Shown here piece by piece: positions 34,204-46,319 of a DNA stretch of 64,000 bases; position 1 is the stretch's first letter; each line of letters opens with the position of its first letter. Origin of the DNA: Lepiota brunneoincarnata (Eukaryota > Basidiomycota > Agaricomycetes > Agaricales > Agaricaceae); assembly GCA_023014365.1 (NCBI GenBank), contig JAEBUN010000011.1, forward strand, positions 1 through 64,000. The letters run 5' to 3'. Under the pieces are notes generated by a model. It ran no database searches. It saw only the letters and a program-made list of their open reading frames with translations, and was not told the DNA's origin. Position numbers and translations under genes: made by a program.

Positions 34204-34956
34204 CGTCTCGGTAAGAACACGCTACGTACCAATGCCATGGATTGGGTAAGCAACCAATCCTTCGTCCTGCAATAAGCCCAGACATCGACAAACAAAAGCC
34301 CTCCCTAAACTCGCTTTACGTGGACAACTGGCGTCGGTATTTTCTCACTTCGAATACTTTTCTCTCGATCTTCGACCCCCAACCTCTCATCGACAAAGTC
34401 CTGCTCGAGCAATGCAGCATTGGATCGAAACTAATGTTCTTGGGTCCGCACAAATCCCCATTACAGATTGCACTAGCAGCAGATTAGTCCTCAAAGACCA
34501 ATTTCCAACGTCGCAGAACTCGTGCTCTGCACTGCTGCGGATGCACTCCATACTCGTGAGCGACTCATTACTGGATACTCATCGACCCGACTTACTCTGG
34601 CATTGAGTTGAAAATCAGGCGGTTGGGGTGGCGTGCCTTTCAGCGATTTTCTCGCCCTTTCCCCAAGCAGCCCCGCTCCTATTGACGACCACTGGAAGGG
34701 TTCAACACGGCCACCGCGCATAAGAGTCACAGCAATTATATCACCGGCACGCCGAACCAGCGTCCTTTAAGCAGCACCGGGGTCGTGTTCACCGACTTTC
34801 ATCCATGACGCACGAGCTACGGTCGCTTTCTCGAGGGCACAACCGACACGACAGGCTGCCACTCGAAACAGAAGCATCGACGCTGGCAGCAGGATAATGG
34901 AGACACTATCGTTATACCAGGTGCGTTAAAACCGGGTTATTATACCCCGCCTTCAC
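34204..34956. other. No gene seen
   Basis: Short frames only; no repeat or motif recognised. Confidence 0.35.
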
Positions 34957-34997
34957 TCATGCCCACTCTCCTCCTTCGACCACCAGCAGCTGACCAG

Positions 34998-35510
34998 TCA
35001 TTTGTCGCTCTCGATATCGGCCTCGTTCTTCCATCGATAGTTTCTGGGCAGTGCTACTGTTTGTTTTGTCCATAGCTTGTCCAACCGGCCTTTCGGTAGA
35101 CTTCCAATGCATTCCGTAAGAATCTGTTGATGGGCTAGCGTCTCGAGGACGCGAAGAGAGTTTTTCTCGCCTTCCTTTCGCTCCAGACGTGCAACACCCT
35201 GGCGCCAAACAGCCTTCCTGACTGCTTTTCCTTTACTCCGCACTGTATGGAAAACACAGCGTGGCGCCATATTATTTTGCCTGCCGCCGTTTGCCTTTCT
35301 CCGAGCCACGATCTTACGGCCACCCGCTCCATGACGAAATGAAAAAATTGGTGGCCTTGTGGAACTATTCTCCTTACCAAGTCGTTGGCGCTGAATAGAA
35401 AGATGTCGATACGATGCTAACCCGAAGGGGTAATAGCCTCGTGTGTTGCAACGTTCTCGACTGTAAGACATTGTTAGGTAAAATTTTACAGTGTTACGTT
35501 GTGGGTCCAT
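34998..35510 (-). CDS. Hypothetical basic protein, 170 codons
   Basis: An open frame begins MDPQRNTVKFYLTMSYSRE and is rich in Arg, Lys and Gly throughout. No domain is recognised and composition alone could explain it. Listed only because it is the longest frame in the interval. Confidence 0.2.
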   Translation of the reverse strand: MDPQRNTVKFYLTMSYSRERCNTRGYYPFGLASYRHLSIQRQRLGKENSSTRPPIFSFRHGAGGRKIVARRKANGGRQNNMAPRCVFHTVRSKGKAVRKAVWRQGVARLERKEGEKNSLRVLETLAHQQILTECIGSLPKGRLDKLWTKQTVALPRNYRWKNEADIESDK

Positions 35511-35856
35511 GGTTATGATTTGCTTGTGAGAGTGCCCCTAGATCAGTGGCTTTGCACGTCTGGCCATTATTTCTTATATTGCAACCCATCCCCACCCTCA
35601 TTTTGTCGAGGCAGAAATTGGAGGGAGGGGAGATTAATATAAACGGTTAGCTTCCACCCATACCACCCGACAAGACACAGGGTAACGTTAGTGTGCGAGT
35701 GCGGGATGTGCTGTTGACAAATTATGTCAATTTATTTCCGAGCGCCGCCTCGCTTCCTAGAAAATTAGAATCACGCTAATTCTTTAAAGGCAACGACATA
35801 GTAGACCATTCTAGAGTATCGTTGCGCACGGGCCATGAGTGGGCCGGTCTTTTGGG

Positions 35857-36105
35857 TATAAAATCCCTAAGCAATGTGGCAGTAAACAACAAGCCCTCCT
35901 TCGTCTTCTCATCTCATCTCTCCTGCCTCGCTTCCCCCTTCAACACTTACCTCACTACTCTTTACTAGGTCCCGAGCCACAACGTCCGGCACCACCCCCG
36001 CCCGCGACCATTCCCTCAAAAAAGCGGCGGACGCCCCAGTCCCCCTTGCATGAGCGGGGTCCGGCGGGGGTGGATCGACCCCGGGGCTCAACAACATCAA
36101 GGTGA
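35857..36105 (+). promoter_or_regulatory. TATA box and CT-rich leader ahead of a short Pro-rich frame
   Basis: GGGTATAAAATCCC (TATAAAA at 35857-35863) is followed after about 40 nt by a pyrimidine-rich stretch (TCGTCTTCTCATCTCATCTC), a layout typical of fungal core promoters. A Pro/Arg-rich frame reads on to a GTGAGT donor at about 36101. What follows (36150-36500) has no clear coding potential. It may be the promoter of a decayed gene or a mobile-element promoter. Confidence 0.45.
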
Positions 36106-38400
36106 GTAGTTATTTTGCATCGAATGGACCAGATGAACTGACGAGTTTCACAGCGCCCCGGGCCAACACGACCTCTTGGGGTGGCTCCCGCCTCCGACCC
36201 CTACGAACCCTCTAAATCAGTGTGGGTGCCCTGCACCTACCTGTACTTGAGTGGGCTGGGGCTGTGGGCAGGGTCTCTCAGCGAGGCCGCACTGATGGCC
36301 TCCCGACATAGGGTTGGAGTCACATTGTGCACTCCAGTCCTCGTGCCTCCTTGACGTGGATGTCGGGCTTAAGACCTACCTCGCAAGGGGTGGGTTGAAC
36401 TAAGCAGCACGTTAAACCGCCCGCCTTCTCTTTTGGCTTCACTTTTGGTAGGATAGGATAACATTAACCCCCTTATTTCCTACTGAGTACCGCCCTTGAG
36501 CTTGTGCTGTAATTTAGATTAGATTAGATGATGCTATTGTGGAGGTAATTAAAATTTGGCCCGCTCTAATATGTAGTTAGCAATAACAAAGTCATTTGGC
36601 CTAATCACATATTGCACATTCATTAGTTGACAACTCAGTAAGGAATATCACATTTTCGCCACTGCTGGCCAGACAGAAGGGCTCATTTTAAACATCATCC
36701 ATTTGCATGCATGAATTCCATGAAAATAACCATTGACCAGGCAAGAAAGCACTCTATGACCAATGTTGGTAGGGTATCAGGTAACAATTGCTTGGGGGTG
36801 CAGCTAAAAGGTTTGGTCTCTATTTCTAAACAAGAAGTGTAGTCGTTGACAATCATGAGTGATCTTCTCAAACGAGATATAAGGATGCCCAAGAGCTGAA
36901 TTAACGAACATGAATCAACCATCGCTCAGTGTTTTAAAGACCCGGGGTAGTAGACGCTGGCTTTCCTGGAGACGCTTAATGTGGATTTTACAACCAATAG
37001 AAGATCATTGTAGCAGAGGAAGGGACAAGAGAACTGCCTGATTTCCTGGATGGAATAGGAAGATTACCACTAACGGGAAGAGAAGAAGAATACACTGTGA
37101 TGAGCCTGGCCATGTCAACGTAGTGGGTTTCTTTGGCATTTCTCTTCCACCTCCTTTCCTAACTTGCTAGCCCCACTGCTGGTATTGCTCAACCCTCTTC
37201 TGCAGCTCCTAGGTGGTACTGTAAGTTCGGACTGTCACATAACTTCTATCCACTACCACCCTCCTGGCATATTTTGTACATGTTGGAGTCTGTCTTCTTC
37301 TTGGGCATAGGTTTGCTCCTTGCCTCTGCTAATAGGCCTCTATCTCACTTGGGTCAAGGTTGTGTCTCTGTAGCAGGATGCTGGTTGAGAGGTGTTTCCT
37401 GTGCATCAGATCTTTTGGAGTGTCGAGTGGAGTGGGGCAAGTCCTGCATGTGCATCTAGGGCATCCGTTGGTAGCGGAGGAGAGTCCTCCAGTGCCGCCA
37501 TCCCTTGTAGGGGTGGACCTCATTCTCAGCAAGGGCCACCTCTAACTGCAATTGTTTGTAGTCGCTGCTTGTCGTTGGAATCGCACCCCTAAAGGATTAT
37601 ACTGATTACCATTTCACTATCACAAAATCATAACTACTTGTACAGATGGCATAGACAGCATGTGTGTGGGAAGGGTACGCATACCATATAGGGGAAGCGT
37701 GGACATCCGCAAGCACATAGGAAGGAGTCAATCCATTGTTTCCTCCAGCAGACTCTGGAACACTCAACATTTGCATGCATTGTCATTACCAGAAGGAGGA
37801 GGTCATCAAAGTCACTCAAGTAACTCGCCAGTTCGGAAAAGAGTCGAAGGGTGTCATTCATATTCAGGGCTAATATTGTTCTCCCATTTCCTACAGTTCA
37901 CTCACACTATCAAATAGCCAAAGGAATCTCGAGAAGAGCTGAAAAATGCCTGAAAGCTTCCCAACATCCTCTTGAAGGCAAGATCAGGTGGGGCGGTGTT
38001 GGGGTAGGATCAGGGAGCTTCAAGACCAGTGCACTTTGTAGAGAGATCATGAAGAGATGCCTCCTGAGGAGAGTAGGGTGATCATATGTACATTAGATCA
38101 AGATATAATATTTTGAGACGCTTGTCATTGTCCATGGTGTTTTCTCCTCCCCTCACCATGAATCCCTGACGACGGCCATCTGTACAAGTGCCTGGGCCGC
38201 TTCACGTTCCCGGTCCTTGAACATATCCACCAGAACTCATGCCGCTGAATGGAGCATGAGCGTGTTGTTATTTGAAGCTAGAAGGTGAGCTTCAGATCAT
38301 GTGCAAAGGCTCACAGGCCATCCCAGCTTACATTTACCTGCCCCACTGAGCAGTTCCAAGCCTGTAGCTGCCGCAAGTTCATCTGCATTGTAGCAACCGC
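36106..38400. other. No recognisable gene; unit resembling the dispersed minisatellite at 37640-37730
   Basis: The interval is mostly anonymous. Around 37640-37730 the sequence GGGTACGCATACCATATAGGGG...GTGGACATCCGCAAGCAC resembles, inverted, the segment at 43920-44010. Confidence 0.35.
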
Positions 38401-38402
38401 AA

Positions 38403-38696
38403 TTGACTAGACATAACTTGAGCAGGGTTGACTTGGGGAACCCACGCCGATTACTTACAGTAAACTATATTGTAAGCTACTCAAACGGTCAGGCGCTAGT
38501 AACCAAAGATTGCAGATACACTGACCTTGAGATGATGTCATTGGGTTACAACTATATGATTCAGTCAGAGGTCAGAAGAGTGAAAGAGAATGATTTAGTT
38601 GAGGTAGAAAGTACAGGACTCCCACAGCTTTTGGAGATTGCATGTCAACGGACCAGAGAGGACGGATCAATGTTCTCTGTTTGGCCCACAAATTGA
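38403..38696 (+). other. Open frame of 97 codons, unassigned
   Basis: It reads MTRHNLSRVDLGN at the start and has no recognised motif. Its surroundings contain CACAG and GTAAGC-like sites, so it could be one exon of a decayed gene. Confidence 0.2.
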
Positions 38697-39179
38697 AAGC
38701 ACGGGGATGGAAGATTGGCTCCCTGGCGCTACCCTGAAAAACCCCTGTCAGCCCTACAGAGGGCGCACCCTAGGTGCTCACTCCCCTCACAGTGTGAGGG
38801 AGGAAGCACGCCTATGTGCATAGCTCAATGTGCGCTCCCTCCTCACTATTGTCCCATGAATCTCGATGCAACTCGACTCCCAAGGCATTGTCACTCCCGG
38901 TGGCATTGAGTTCTGCTACCTTTGCTTGCTTGAGTGCCGATTTGCTTGCCTTGAGTCCCTTCCTCAACACATCTGGTAGGTTTTCCTCCTCACTTGACTC
39001 CATGGCTGCCGCATTCTTTGCTACTTCATCCACATTCTCCTTTGGTTCTACCGCCAAGTGTGCTGAGACCCACTTGTTGCTCCATGTCTACCTCATCTGA
39101 TGTGAGTCCCTCTCCTATAGGAGTTGATCAGGCTGATTTGCCCATTCCCAAGCTGACCGCCTTGAGTAGAACTTGGCTG

Positions 39180-39625
39180 TCAACATAGTGTGCGATCATT
39201 GACCTCTCTTCTCCCCTCTCTGCCGGTCCCTTTACCACCTCCATTGCTAGCCCTCAGGGCCAGTACTGCTCCTGCTGCCTCCACATCATATGTTGTGTGC
39301 TTCTTTGCATAGTGCGGGTGATACCGCAGTGCTCGGGCTGACTGGTAGTTCCCATCCACCACCAGTATCATGGCTGCGCCTATTAGCCATTCTGCCCTGA
39401 GCGATCAAAGTAAATGTTGTACCTGTTGGTGTCCCTGTTGTCCTTATCTATCAATTCATTTGCAGTGTCCATGGGGTTGGATAGTCTCGATTTTGCCCAG
39501 GTTGAGCCTGTATCTGCAGAGTAGTATCTGCAGATTCGATAGCCTATAGGCAGGCTTTGGTTATACGATACGTGGACTGAAATGCAAGAACTAATGGATG
39601 TGCACTGCATTGGTAGTGGGGGCAA
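39180..39625 (-). pseudogene. RNase H fragment of a non-LTR (LINE) retrotransposon
   Basis: The minus strand reads NIYFDRSGQNG, then, after a one-base shift and stops, IGAAMILVVDGNYQSARALRYHP and DVEAAGAVLALRA. This matches the pattern of fungal LINE RNase H domains (Thr-Asp-Gly-Ser-Gly, Gly-Ala-Ala, then a Glu-Ala-x-Gly-Ala/Leu-x-x-Ala-Leu helix). Here the Thr-Asp-Gly is Phe-Asp-Arg. No reverse transcriptase or endonuclease is seen upstream. It is a short, dead remnant. Confidence 0.55.
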
Positions 39626-40609
39626 TGCTCCATTTACGGTGTATGCTGCAGATGGACTATGTGTCTATGAGCATGCGGGAATGGCTGCAACTAGTCTCGG
39701 ATGGAGGAGCACTCTCCTGAGTAGCAAGTTGCTGCTATCGACACACCCCCGATCTTACAGGCAGTGCAGCACATGCGTTCATGCATCTCTAGATATGATG
39801 CCAGTGTCAGTCCATGAGGATATTTTTCTGGCAGGCATGTACTGTATGTATGTACACAGTAGTACTGTTGACACACTCTTTTTGATACTGTGGGAGCAAC
39901 CATGCGTTCCCGACATGGTAGGTGCATACTGTCCATTCTGCAACCATTTGCATTGGAATGCTCACTGGATCGGACATGTCTGGGTTGTTCCTATCAGGGG
40001 CACCAAGGTACATTTGAGCAGTCACTGGAGAGCAGTCTCCCCCGGCAAGCGTTCTGGTGTGGGATCGTTGGTCAGGGATCTGTACTGACCCTATATGATG
40101 CACCGGTCCAATCCATCAAGCTCGAGATAATGAGGGTGCATGATTTGGTTGTGGCTCTCTCTCACTGGCAGCTGTGCAAAAGGCTTCTGAGACCTGCATG
40201 ACCCTTCTTGGTAGATTCCAGATGAAATGAATCTGATGATGAACGTTGGATCAAGACCATCGGAGCGCTCATGTCCAAGGCTGACGATGTAAGAGAGATT
40301 TCCTTGTTGCCGCATCAGCCCCACTCCCTTGCCTTGAGGCCATCGCCTGCCATTTCTCCAATTCCCACATATTCAGCAGTGTACCTGCATGCGGCCGGCC
40401 AAGGACCGCCTTGACAAGACTGTTGCCCAACCTGGAATAAGCTTTGCTACACGTGTACATATCACAGGACATAAGTCGGACCACCCACCCCCTTTGAAAA
40501 GTTTGGGGCTCTGCCACCATACACTGGGCATGGGCCTTGAATCACATGCAATTATCCATTGCTTGGGCTTTGCAAGAAGGGCTGACCAGCAGGCTTGGCC
40601 TCATAATTC

Positions 40610-40846
40610 TAGTACAAGATCCAGCTCCAGCTCACAATCAGAATAAATAAGCTTGGTTTCAAGAAGTGTCCCATGAAGTCCATGCAGTCTAAAAAACACT
40701 TGCTTAGAATAAGCATTGGTTTTACTTAGAAGCTTCTCAAGTTGAGGTTCAGGATGTGCAAGATAAACACTCTGACAAAATATCGTTTGGAAGTGGCAGG
40801 ATGTATTAAAGAGGTCACAATCACAGCAAGTTCCCCAACACCTACA
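40610..40846 (+). repeat. Duplicated 5' flank of the Asn-repeat gene (copy 1)
   Basis: The segment TCACAATCAGAATAAATAAGC to CCTACAATGTCTTCC matches 44853-45060 over about 200 bp (about 75-80% by eye). Both lead to ATGTCTTCC in a similar context. The second copy is cut off shortly after the ATG by the LTR starting at 45091. Confidence 0.6.
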
Positions 40847-41404
40847 ATGTCTTCCTCCACTCCCCACAACAACAACAACAACAACAACAATAACAACTGC
40901 AGCAGCAACTGCCACGGTTGTGGCTGCAATGACCCTTATACTGTGGGCAACCAACCCACCTGTTCTTCTCATGCTGCCTACACCATAGAGGAAGAGGAAG
41001 AGCACGAGATAACCAGGGAGGAAGTCTTCGAGATTGTCTTGGCCTGCAAAATTGTATGCATTCAGTCTTCAATCCCCACACAAAAGAATGATGAAACTCA
41101 AGTCCAAAACTTCCATCAGACACACTGGCTAGCCTTCCACGGCATTTTGGGGGGCCGAACTATTCAGCAAGCAACACAACGTCTTCTTGAGATCATTCAA
41201 AGTGATGGTGAGCAAAGCACTGCCCATGTCCCTCCACCACCAATGATGCCAGTCAAACATAGAATTTGCCAAATGCAGAGCAGAGATGTGACTGATGCTT
41301 GGTCCGTGAGCCTTGTTTCTTTGTTGTATGTTGTTCATGTATCAACAGCCCCACCTCCAAGGTTGTTTATTTTTGTTTTCTGCTCCCCTCCCCTCTCAAA
41401 ATAA
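40847..41404 (+). CDS. Hypothetical protein with poly-Asn and Cys-rich N-terminus
   Basis: ATG at 40847 is chosen because the duplicated copy near 45050 keeps the same ATGTCTTCC. The protein of 185 aa starts with a CAA/AAC run encoding about ten Asn, then CSSNCHGCGCND (closely spaced Cys), then an acidic helix EEEEEHEITREEVFEIVLACKIV and a moderately conserved-looking core. The last 40 residues are hydrophobic and may be intronic. No domain is recognised. Confidence 0.4.
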   Translation: MSSSTPHNNNNNNNNNNCSSNCHGCGCNDPYTVGNQPTCSSHAAYTIEEEEEHEITREEVFEIVLACKIVCIQSSIPTQKNDETQVQNFHQTHWLAFHGILGGRTIQQATQRLLEIIQSDGEQSTAHVPPPPMMPVKHRICQMQSRDVTDAWSVSLVSLLYVVHVSTAPPPRLFIFVFCSPPLSK

Positions 41405-42119
41405 AAAATGATGTGTGCCTGGTAGTGTGTCCCAACATTTTATCTGTGAGGAAGCAACCATGCCTCTGCATGCATACCAGTATGAGCAGTCCAGGATTCC
41501 TGACCCCGTGGTGGACATGATCAAGCAATGCTGGATTCATGATTCAGTCATTGTCTGACCCGATCAATGGCTATTCATGTCAATGGAGAACCGCTATCTG
41601 TCTCATAACATGCGTGCACCTATTTGCAGCACCCACCTCCCCCACCCTCCATTGTTGCTACCGGTGTGCCTATAACCTTACCACTCATTGTGTATATATG
41701 CCAGTCCAGACAGGGTGCGAGCATCTGGGCATTCCCAAGGATGGTTGTATGTGTCTACTACGTATTCCTGATATGGCGCGAGTGTCCACATGCCGCCGCA
41801 CAAGTCTATCGCATTATTTACATTGTAATTCCTTTAGCAACTGATACCACGTATGGGTAGAACCAATGCAGGTGGTATGCTATCACATGCCAACAGGGAT
41901 CTCTCACCAAGGCCAAGATTGTGAGAGGTGGGCACGCAACTGCACATGTAACAGCTGCCCCATGCCACCTCTTGTAGATCTCAGAAGACAAACCAGGAAC
42001 CTGAACCCAGAACAAACTCTTGGATCGAAAAACTCGCAGCGTCCATGCCAAAAGGACATGTATCATTCAACAATGTCTCTGTTCCATCGATAGCCTCAGA
42101 TGTTCAAGGATAGATAAAA

Positions 42120-43300
42120 TTCTCATTTGTTCTCCATCCTCTCATCTCCCACCACCCAACCATGATGGTGCACCATATTGCAAGGAGGTCCGTTGCATAT
42201 CACCCACAACTGTTCAAGGTAGGTACCCATTTGGTATCCGATCATAATATATATTCACAGAACAGTTCCAGTGCAAACACTGCATGCAGGTCTATATCAA
42301 TCTTCACTGGGTACAACTACATATTTTTAGGAGGATTGCTGGAGGGGTAAGTTATAGGTCCCTGGGATCAGCATAAATATCTAATCACCTGGGCAGTGGA
42401 AACAGTTTTGAATTGGCGGTATGGTCATTACTGACCATGACAGGGAGAGAAGGGTACACCCATTGGCTGAAGTCCAAAGGCTGTTTGGTAGGTAAGTACA
42501 ATGTTTCATAACTAACCTTCGTTGATCTTTCAGATGGATTCGTTTTTTATAATGTATATAGAATCCCAGCCATGCTGGCCATTCCAACCTGATGAAGAGA
42601 ATGGGACCAAGCATTGTGAGTTTCCCTGATGTCGTGCTCCGAGTGAGCATGTGCTAAATGCATCAACCACCCATCAGGCAGGGCACTCCCAGATGAGGAT
42701 ACCCCTCTGCCACAGTTGGAGATGCCTCAGACCTGCTCTAGGTAAGCACACCCCTAGCTCAACAATCCATCTATCATTTTTGCTACAATGCCGGCACATT
42801 ATGAACTCATCTACTGCTGATGCTTGAAGAATCTGAAGGAACACAACATTCACCCCCCAAATCATGACTAATCTGAGTGATTACCACAGAATTGCACAGA
42901 ATCTTGAGAATCGCCAGGACAATGAGCGTGGCATTAGCTACCTTGAGCTCCACCAAAATGTATGTATCTCACCTGTCCTTTTATTGCATCCAACCTGACC
43001 TTATCTTCCTTTGTAGAGTATCTTTGCCAGGATGCTATCGCCCAGGTACAGATCTTATCAATGTCACTTCTCCTGGCCACGCTAACATATCTCTTAAGCC
43101 TTGCTCAAATTCATGTTCACTGGCATGAACACCACTGTCGTCCATTCACTGTAGCCACTTGTGGTATCAAAAATCTTGAGTGTGCTATCAAAACTAACAA
43201 CAGGATTCATGACTTCAGCACCAAGCAGTTCAGTGGGTGGCAATGGCACTGGTGCATGTGATGGTCCTCCTCCTTTGCTGACGCCACAGCGGGGATTTGA
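42120..43300 (+). repeat. Arm 1 of an inverted duplication, remnant of a multi-exon gene
   Basis: This matches the reverse complement of about 61980-63110 in several blocks, including TATCACCCACAACTGTTCAAGGTAG, ATTGCACAGAATCTTGAGA and CTTGCTCAAATTCATGTTCACTGGCATG. Both arms show the same pattern of coding-like blocks (KVGTHLVSDHN-type; HRIAQNLENRQDN-type; CQDAIAQVQILSMSLL-type) separated by introns with GTAAGY and YAG ends. The product is not recognised and both arms have stops. It is probably a duplicated gene or an unidentified transposon. Confidence 0.55.
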
Positions 43301-45090
43301 TATGCCACTTACTCATCCATTCCACACGTAGCCGAGAGGCTACTCCCACAATAGATAAATCAGTCATATCAAGTCATTTGTTGGGCAAGGATGAGTAAGA
43401 CCCAGTCAGGACTTTTTTGTACCAAATCCCATCGAATGCGAACAGGCATGGTGATCGTTTTTACCTTCATTCAGATTAGGACTCATTCATGGGGATTTGC
43501 CCACTAATTGGGTCCTATCTGTCAAGATTAAATGTATGGCCTGATCCGACTCGATATGATTAGAATAAAAGTTCAATTCTTTGATTCCTATCAACTGCGT
43601 GATGTGATTGGATAGCGTTTGGTGGTATTTTAGGTGCATTTCACTGGGATTAACGGACATGAACACTGCCCGTAGGATGTGGCAGAATTTTTGGACATCC
43701 TAAACAAACAGTACTTTCTCCGACTTTTCTTATGTTTTCTTTCATCCTCATGAACATATCATGTTTCATGCAGCGAGGACACAAAATATGCAAGCTTGCC
43801 AGCTACCCATGATTGAATGCGGAGGCATTGGGGGGTGAGTAACCAAGCAGGTCTGCTGTGCTTCTGCTTGGCATTGAGGAGTGGAACACTATTACTACTA
43901 GCCTATTGCTCTGGGCGGTTTCATATCCAGATGTCCACGTCTTCCTTATACAGGATCTGTACCCTTGCCTCGCCGTACCTGTGCTGATGTCCATGCTTTC
44001 CCTATATGGTATGCGTACCACATATGTTATCATGTAAATTCCACTGTTGCGCATTGTCATCAGTATAATACCTTTTTTTCTTGCCTGGGAAGAGGCCCTG
44101 GCTTGGAAGGCAATATAGAGGTACCACGCCCACACTTTCCATAATGGGTGTGGTTCCAACCACAAGCTGCAACAATAAACTATAGGAGATATATTGGCAC
44201 ATGTAAGGCTGAGATGCTGTAAAGACAAGCAGTCCTCATTACAAAGGATAGTGGCACTGGAAATCACAGGAGGACACCCCCAATGATGCCCTAGAGGCAT
44301 ATGCAGGACCCACCCCACTCTATATGACACTTGACTAGATCAGCTTCAGAAGCCTCACAAGAATCTGAACACTTACCTGCCACCAACCTGACGATGAGAA
44401 CTGTGAGATGTTGTGCAATCCGAGGGACAGGAAATGCCACTTGAACCTGCAAATCCTGCCACAGAGGTACAGCCTGGACCCAAGCAAGATAGAGACTCTC
44501 GTGCCCCCCTTGTTCTGACAGACTGAGACAGGACAGAATAATCAGGGCAGCAGAAACACTGGTAGTGGATGGAACTACATGACAGCCTGAGCTCTACAGT
44601 ACCACCTAGGGGAATCAGAGAAACACAAAATGTACAAAACAGAGGTGGTACAAGTGATACTGGCATTGAGGCTAGTGGAGTGGAGGAGACGGAAGAGAAG
44701 GGCAAAAAAACACCAAAGATAACACACTAACATCAACAATAAGAGCAAGTATCAAGGCAATAAGCTTAAGAAAGATCAGAGCTGGGCGGTATCTTGTGGA
44801 CTCATACAGTAGAGATCCTTACTCGTCGCACTTGGGAGTGGAGGGAAATGAGAATCACAACCAGAATAGACAAGCTTAGTTCCAAGAATTTTTGGAAGAC
44901 ACTCATTTAGAATAAACATGGACCTTACCCGGAAGCTTCTCCAGTTGAGGTCCAGGAAGTGCAGGATAAACTTGACTTACGAAACATGACTAACAATGGC
45001 AGAACATATTAAAGAGGTTGCGATAGCAACAAATTCTTCTGACATTCGCAATGTCTTCCCTGCCCCCTGCTGAAAAGATAGAAATGTTCA
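43301..45090. other. Anonymous sequence with a duplicated 5' flank at its right end
   Basis: Nothing is recognised up to about 44850, apart from minisatellite-like units at 43920-44010. From 44853 to about 45060 the sequence is the second copy of the 5' flank at 40610-40846. The downstream gene copy is interrupted by the LTR at 45091. Confidence 0.4.
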
Positions 45091-45647
45091 TGGGGTTTTA
45101 ATATAGATAGGGTGCTTGTTTTCACTAAGCTTAGCTGAAATTCGATAAGCTTAAGCTAATACAAGGAGTATGAGATAGATAGTGAACAGTTTCGTCTTTT
45201 GGGGTGTTCTGGGGGTGTGTTCTGACAGTGACATTCAAGAGAGTAAAGTTTTAGAGGTTAATGAACAGCCGTTGAAGTTATCTTAGCTATATGGTGCAAC
45301 AGTAAAGTGACAATCCCTGTCAAGTCAAAGCGCAGGGTCTCTGGTCTCTGGTCTCTGGCCTCTGGTCTCTGCACTCTACTCTGATCCCTGTCTCTGTCTC
45401 TGGGTTGGTCGATGACCAAAGATATCACACTTAACAATGCACACTAAATAGCCCTCTGAAACCATTCTTGATCATGGCTCGCAGACTTGCGTGTGGAAGC
45501 AGGGGTGAGACCTCTTGCTTCTCCACGAACAAGTGCAACCGTATTTATATTGGTGTAGATACACATGAGAAATAGTAAATATGAGATAGAAAACAATAAG
45601 CTTAATTATTACAGGCGCTGTAGAATATTTTAGAAGGTTTGGCAGCA
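45091..45647 (-). repeat. LTR-like repeat, copy B (probable 3' LTR of the old retroelement)
   Basis: On the minus strand it starts TGCTGCC and runs to ATTAAAACCCCA. It matches copy A (17598-18195) in inverted orientation, with the CTCTGGTCT minisatellite (45336-45400) and TAAGCTTA at 45127, 45147 and 45598. It lies next to the end of the element's coding region, as a 3' LTR would. It interrupts the duplicated gene flank that starts near 44853. Confidence 0.6.
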
Positions 45648-45666
45648 TTTCTATGACTCTCAACCT

Positions 45667-46287
45667 ATGCGCCACTCCAAGCGCAACGTCTCTAAACCCA
45701 ATGCTGCACCTAAGGCTTCCCGTGCCAAAGCCCCAATAAATGCCAATCTGGCAGAAAGGATCCCGGAACATGCTGCCAACAAATTACATTGCCTCCAGAA
45801 TGAGCCCTCCCTCAAATGGACATGGGGAGTTGACCTGGATGAGGCCAATTGTCAGCAACTTCAGCGTGCTGCAGACAATCACTCCAAGGTTCAGGCTAAG
45901 AACCCATCGTCCACAACTGGCTCTAATTTCTCTAACACTGCCGAAAGCTCTGCTGTCCCCAAACGCGTAAGCTTAGCATTCTTTTAGCTCTAATTGTCTT
46001 CTTAAGCTTAGCCTCGCAAAGGTCGCAAGGCCCCTGCCTCTGCTGCTTTTGTGGTAGACACCGATACTGAGCCTGCTGAGAGTATGAACAGTGCTTCCAA
46101 CTCCCGAGATGGTAATCTAGCTGCTTCTCAACCTCTCACATTGGCTGAGATCATTGCTTGCCTTCAGGACATGATAGTCGACGGGAAGGTTTCCCAAGCA
46201 ATTATCAAAGAGGTTCGTGTAGTTCCACCTTATCGCAAGCATCATTTGTCTACCTCCAACATGGTGCGCCAGCTCTACTCCCCCTAA
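45667..46287 (+). CDS. Antisense spliced frame at the 3' end of the old retroelement
   Basis: ATG at 45667 opens an exon to 45966. A 45-nt intron (45967-46011) starts GTAAGCTTAG and ends TTAAGCTTAG, and exon 2 keeps frame to about 46287. The predicted protein is Ala/Ser/Lys-rich at the start (SKRNVSKPNAAPKASRAKAP), with the segment WTWGVDLDEANCQQLQRAA, a basic patch (PRKGRKAP) and a helical LAEIIACLQDMI. No domain is recognised. Both intron ends contain the octamer TAAGCTTA. Its place between integrase and LTR, on the opposite strand to gag-pol, parallels the antisense gene at 8472-9562. The 3' end may be further spliced. Confidence 0.5.
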
Positions 46288-46319
46288 CCACCAATTCTGA
46301 CTTCGTCCTTTGTCAGGAG

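Noticed and set aside
40860..40890. AAC repeat considered as a regulatory microsatellite
   Set aside because: It lies in frame within the 40847 frame as an Asn tract; nothing suggests a separate role.
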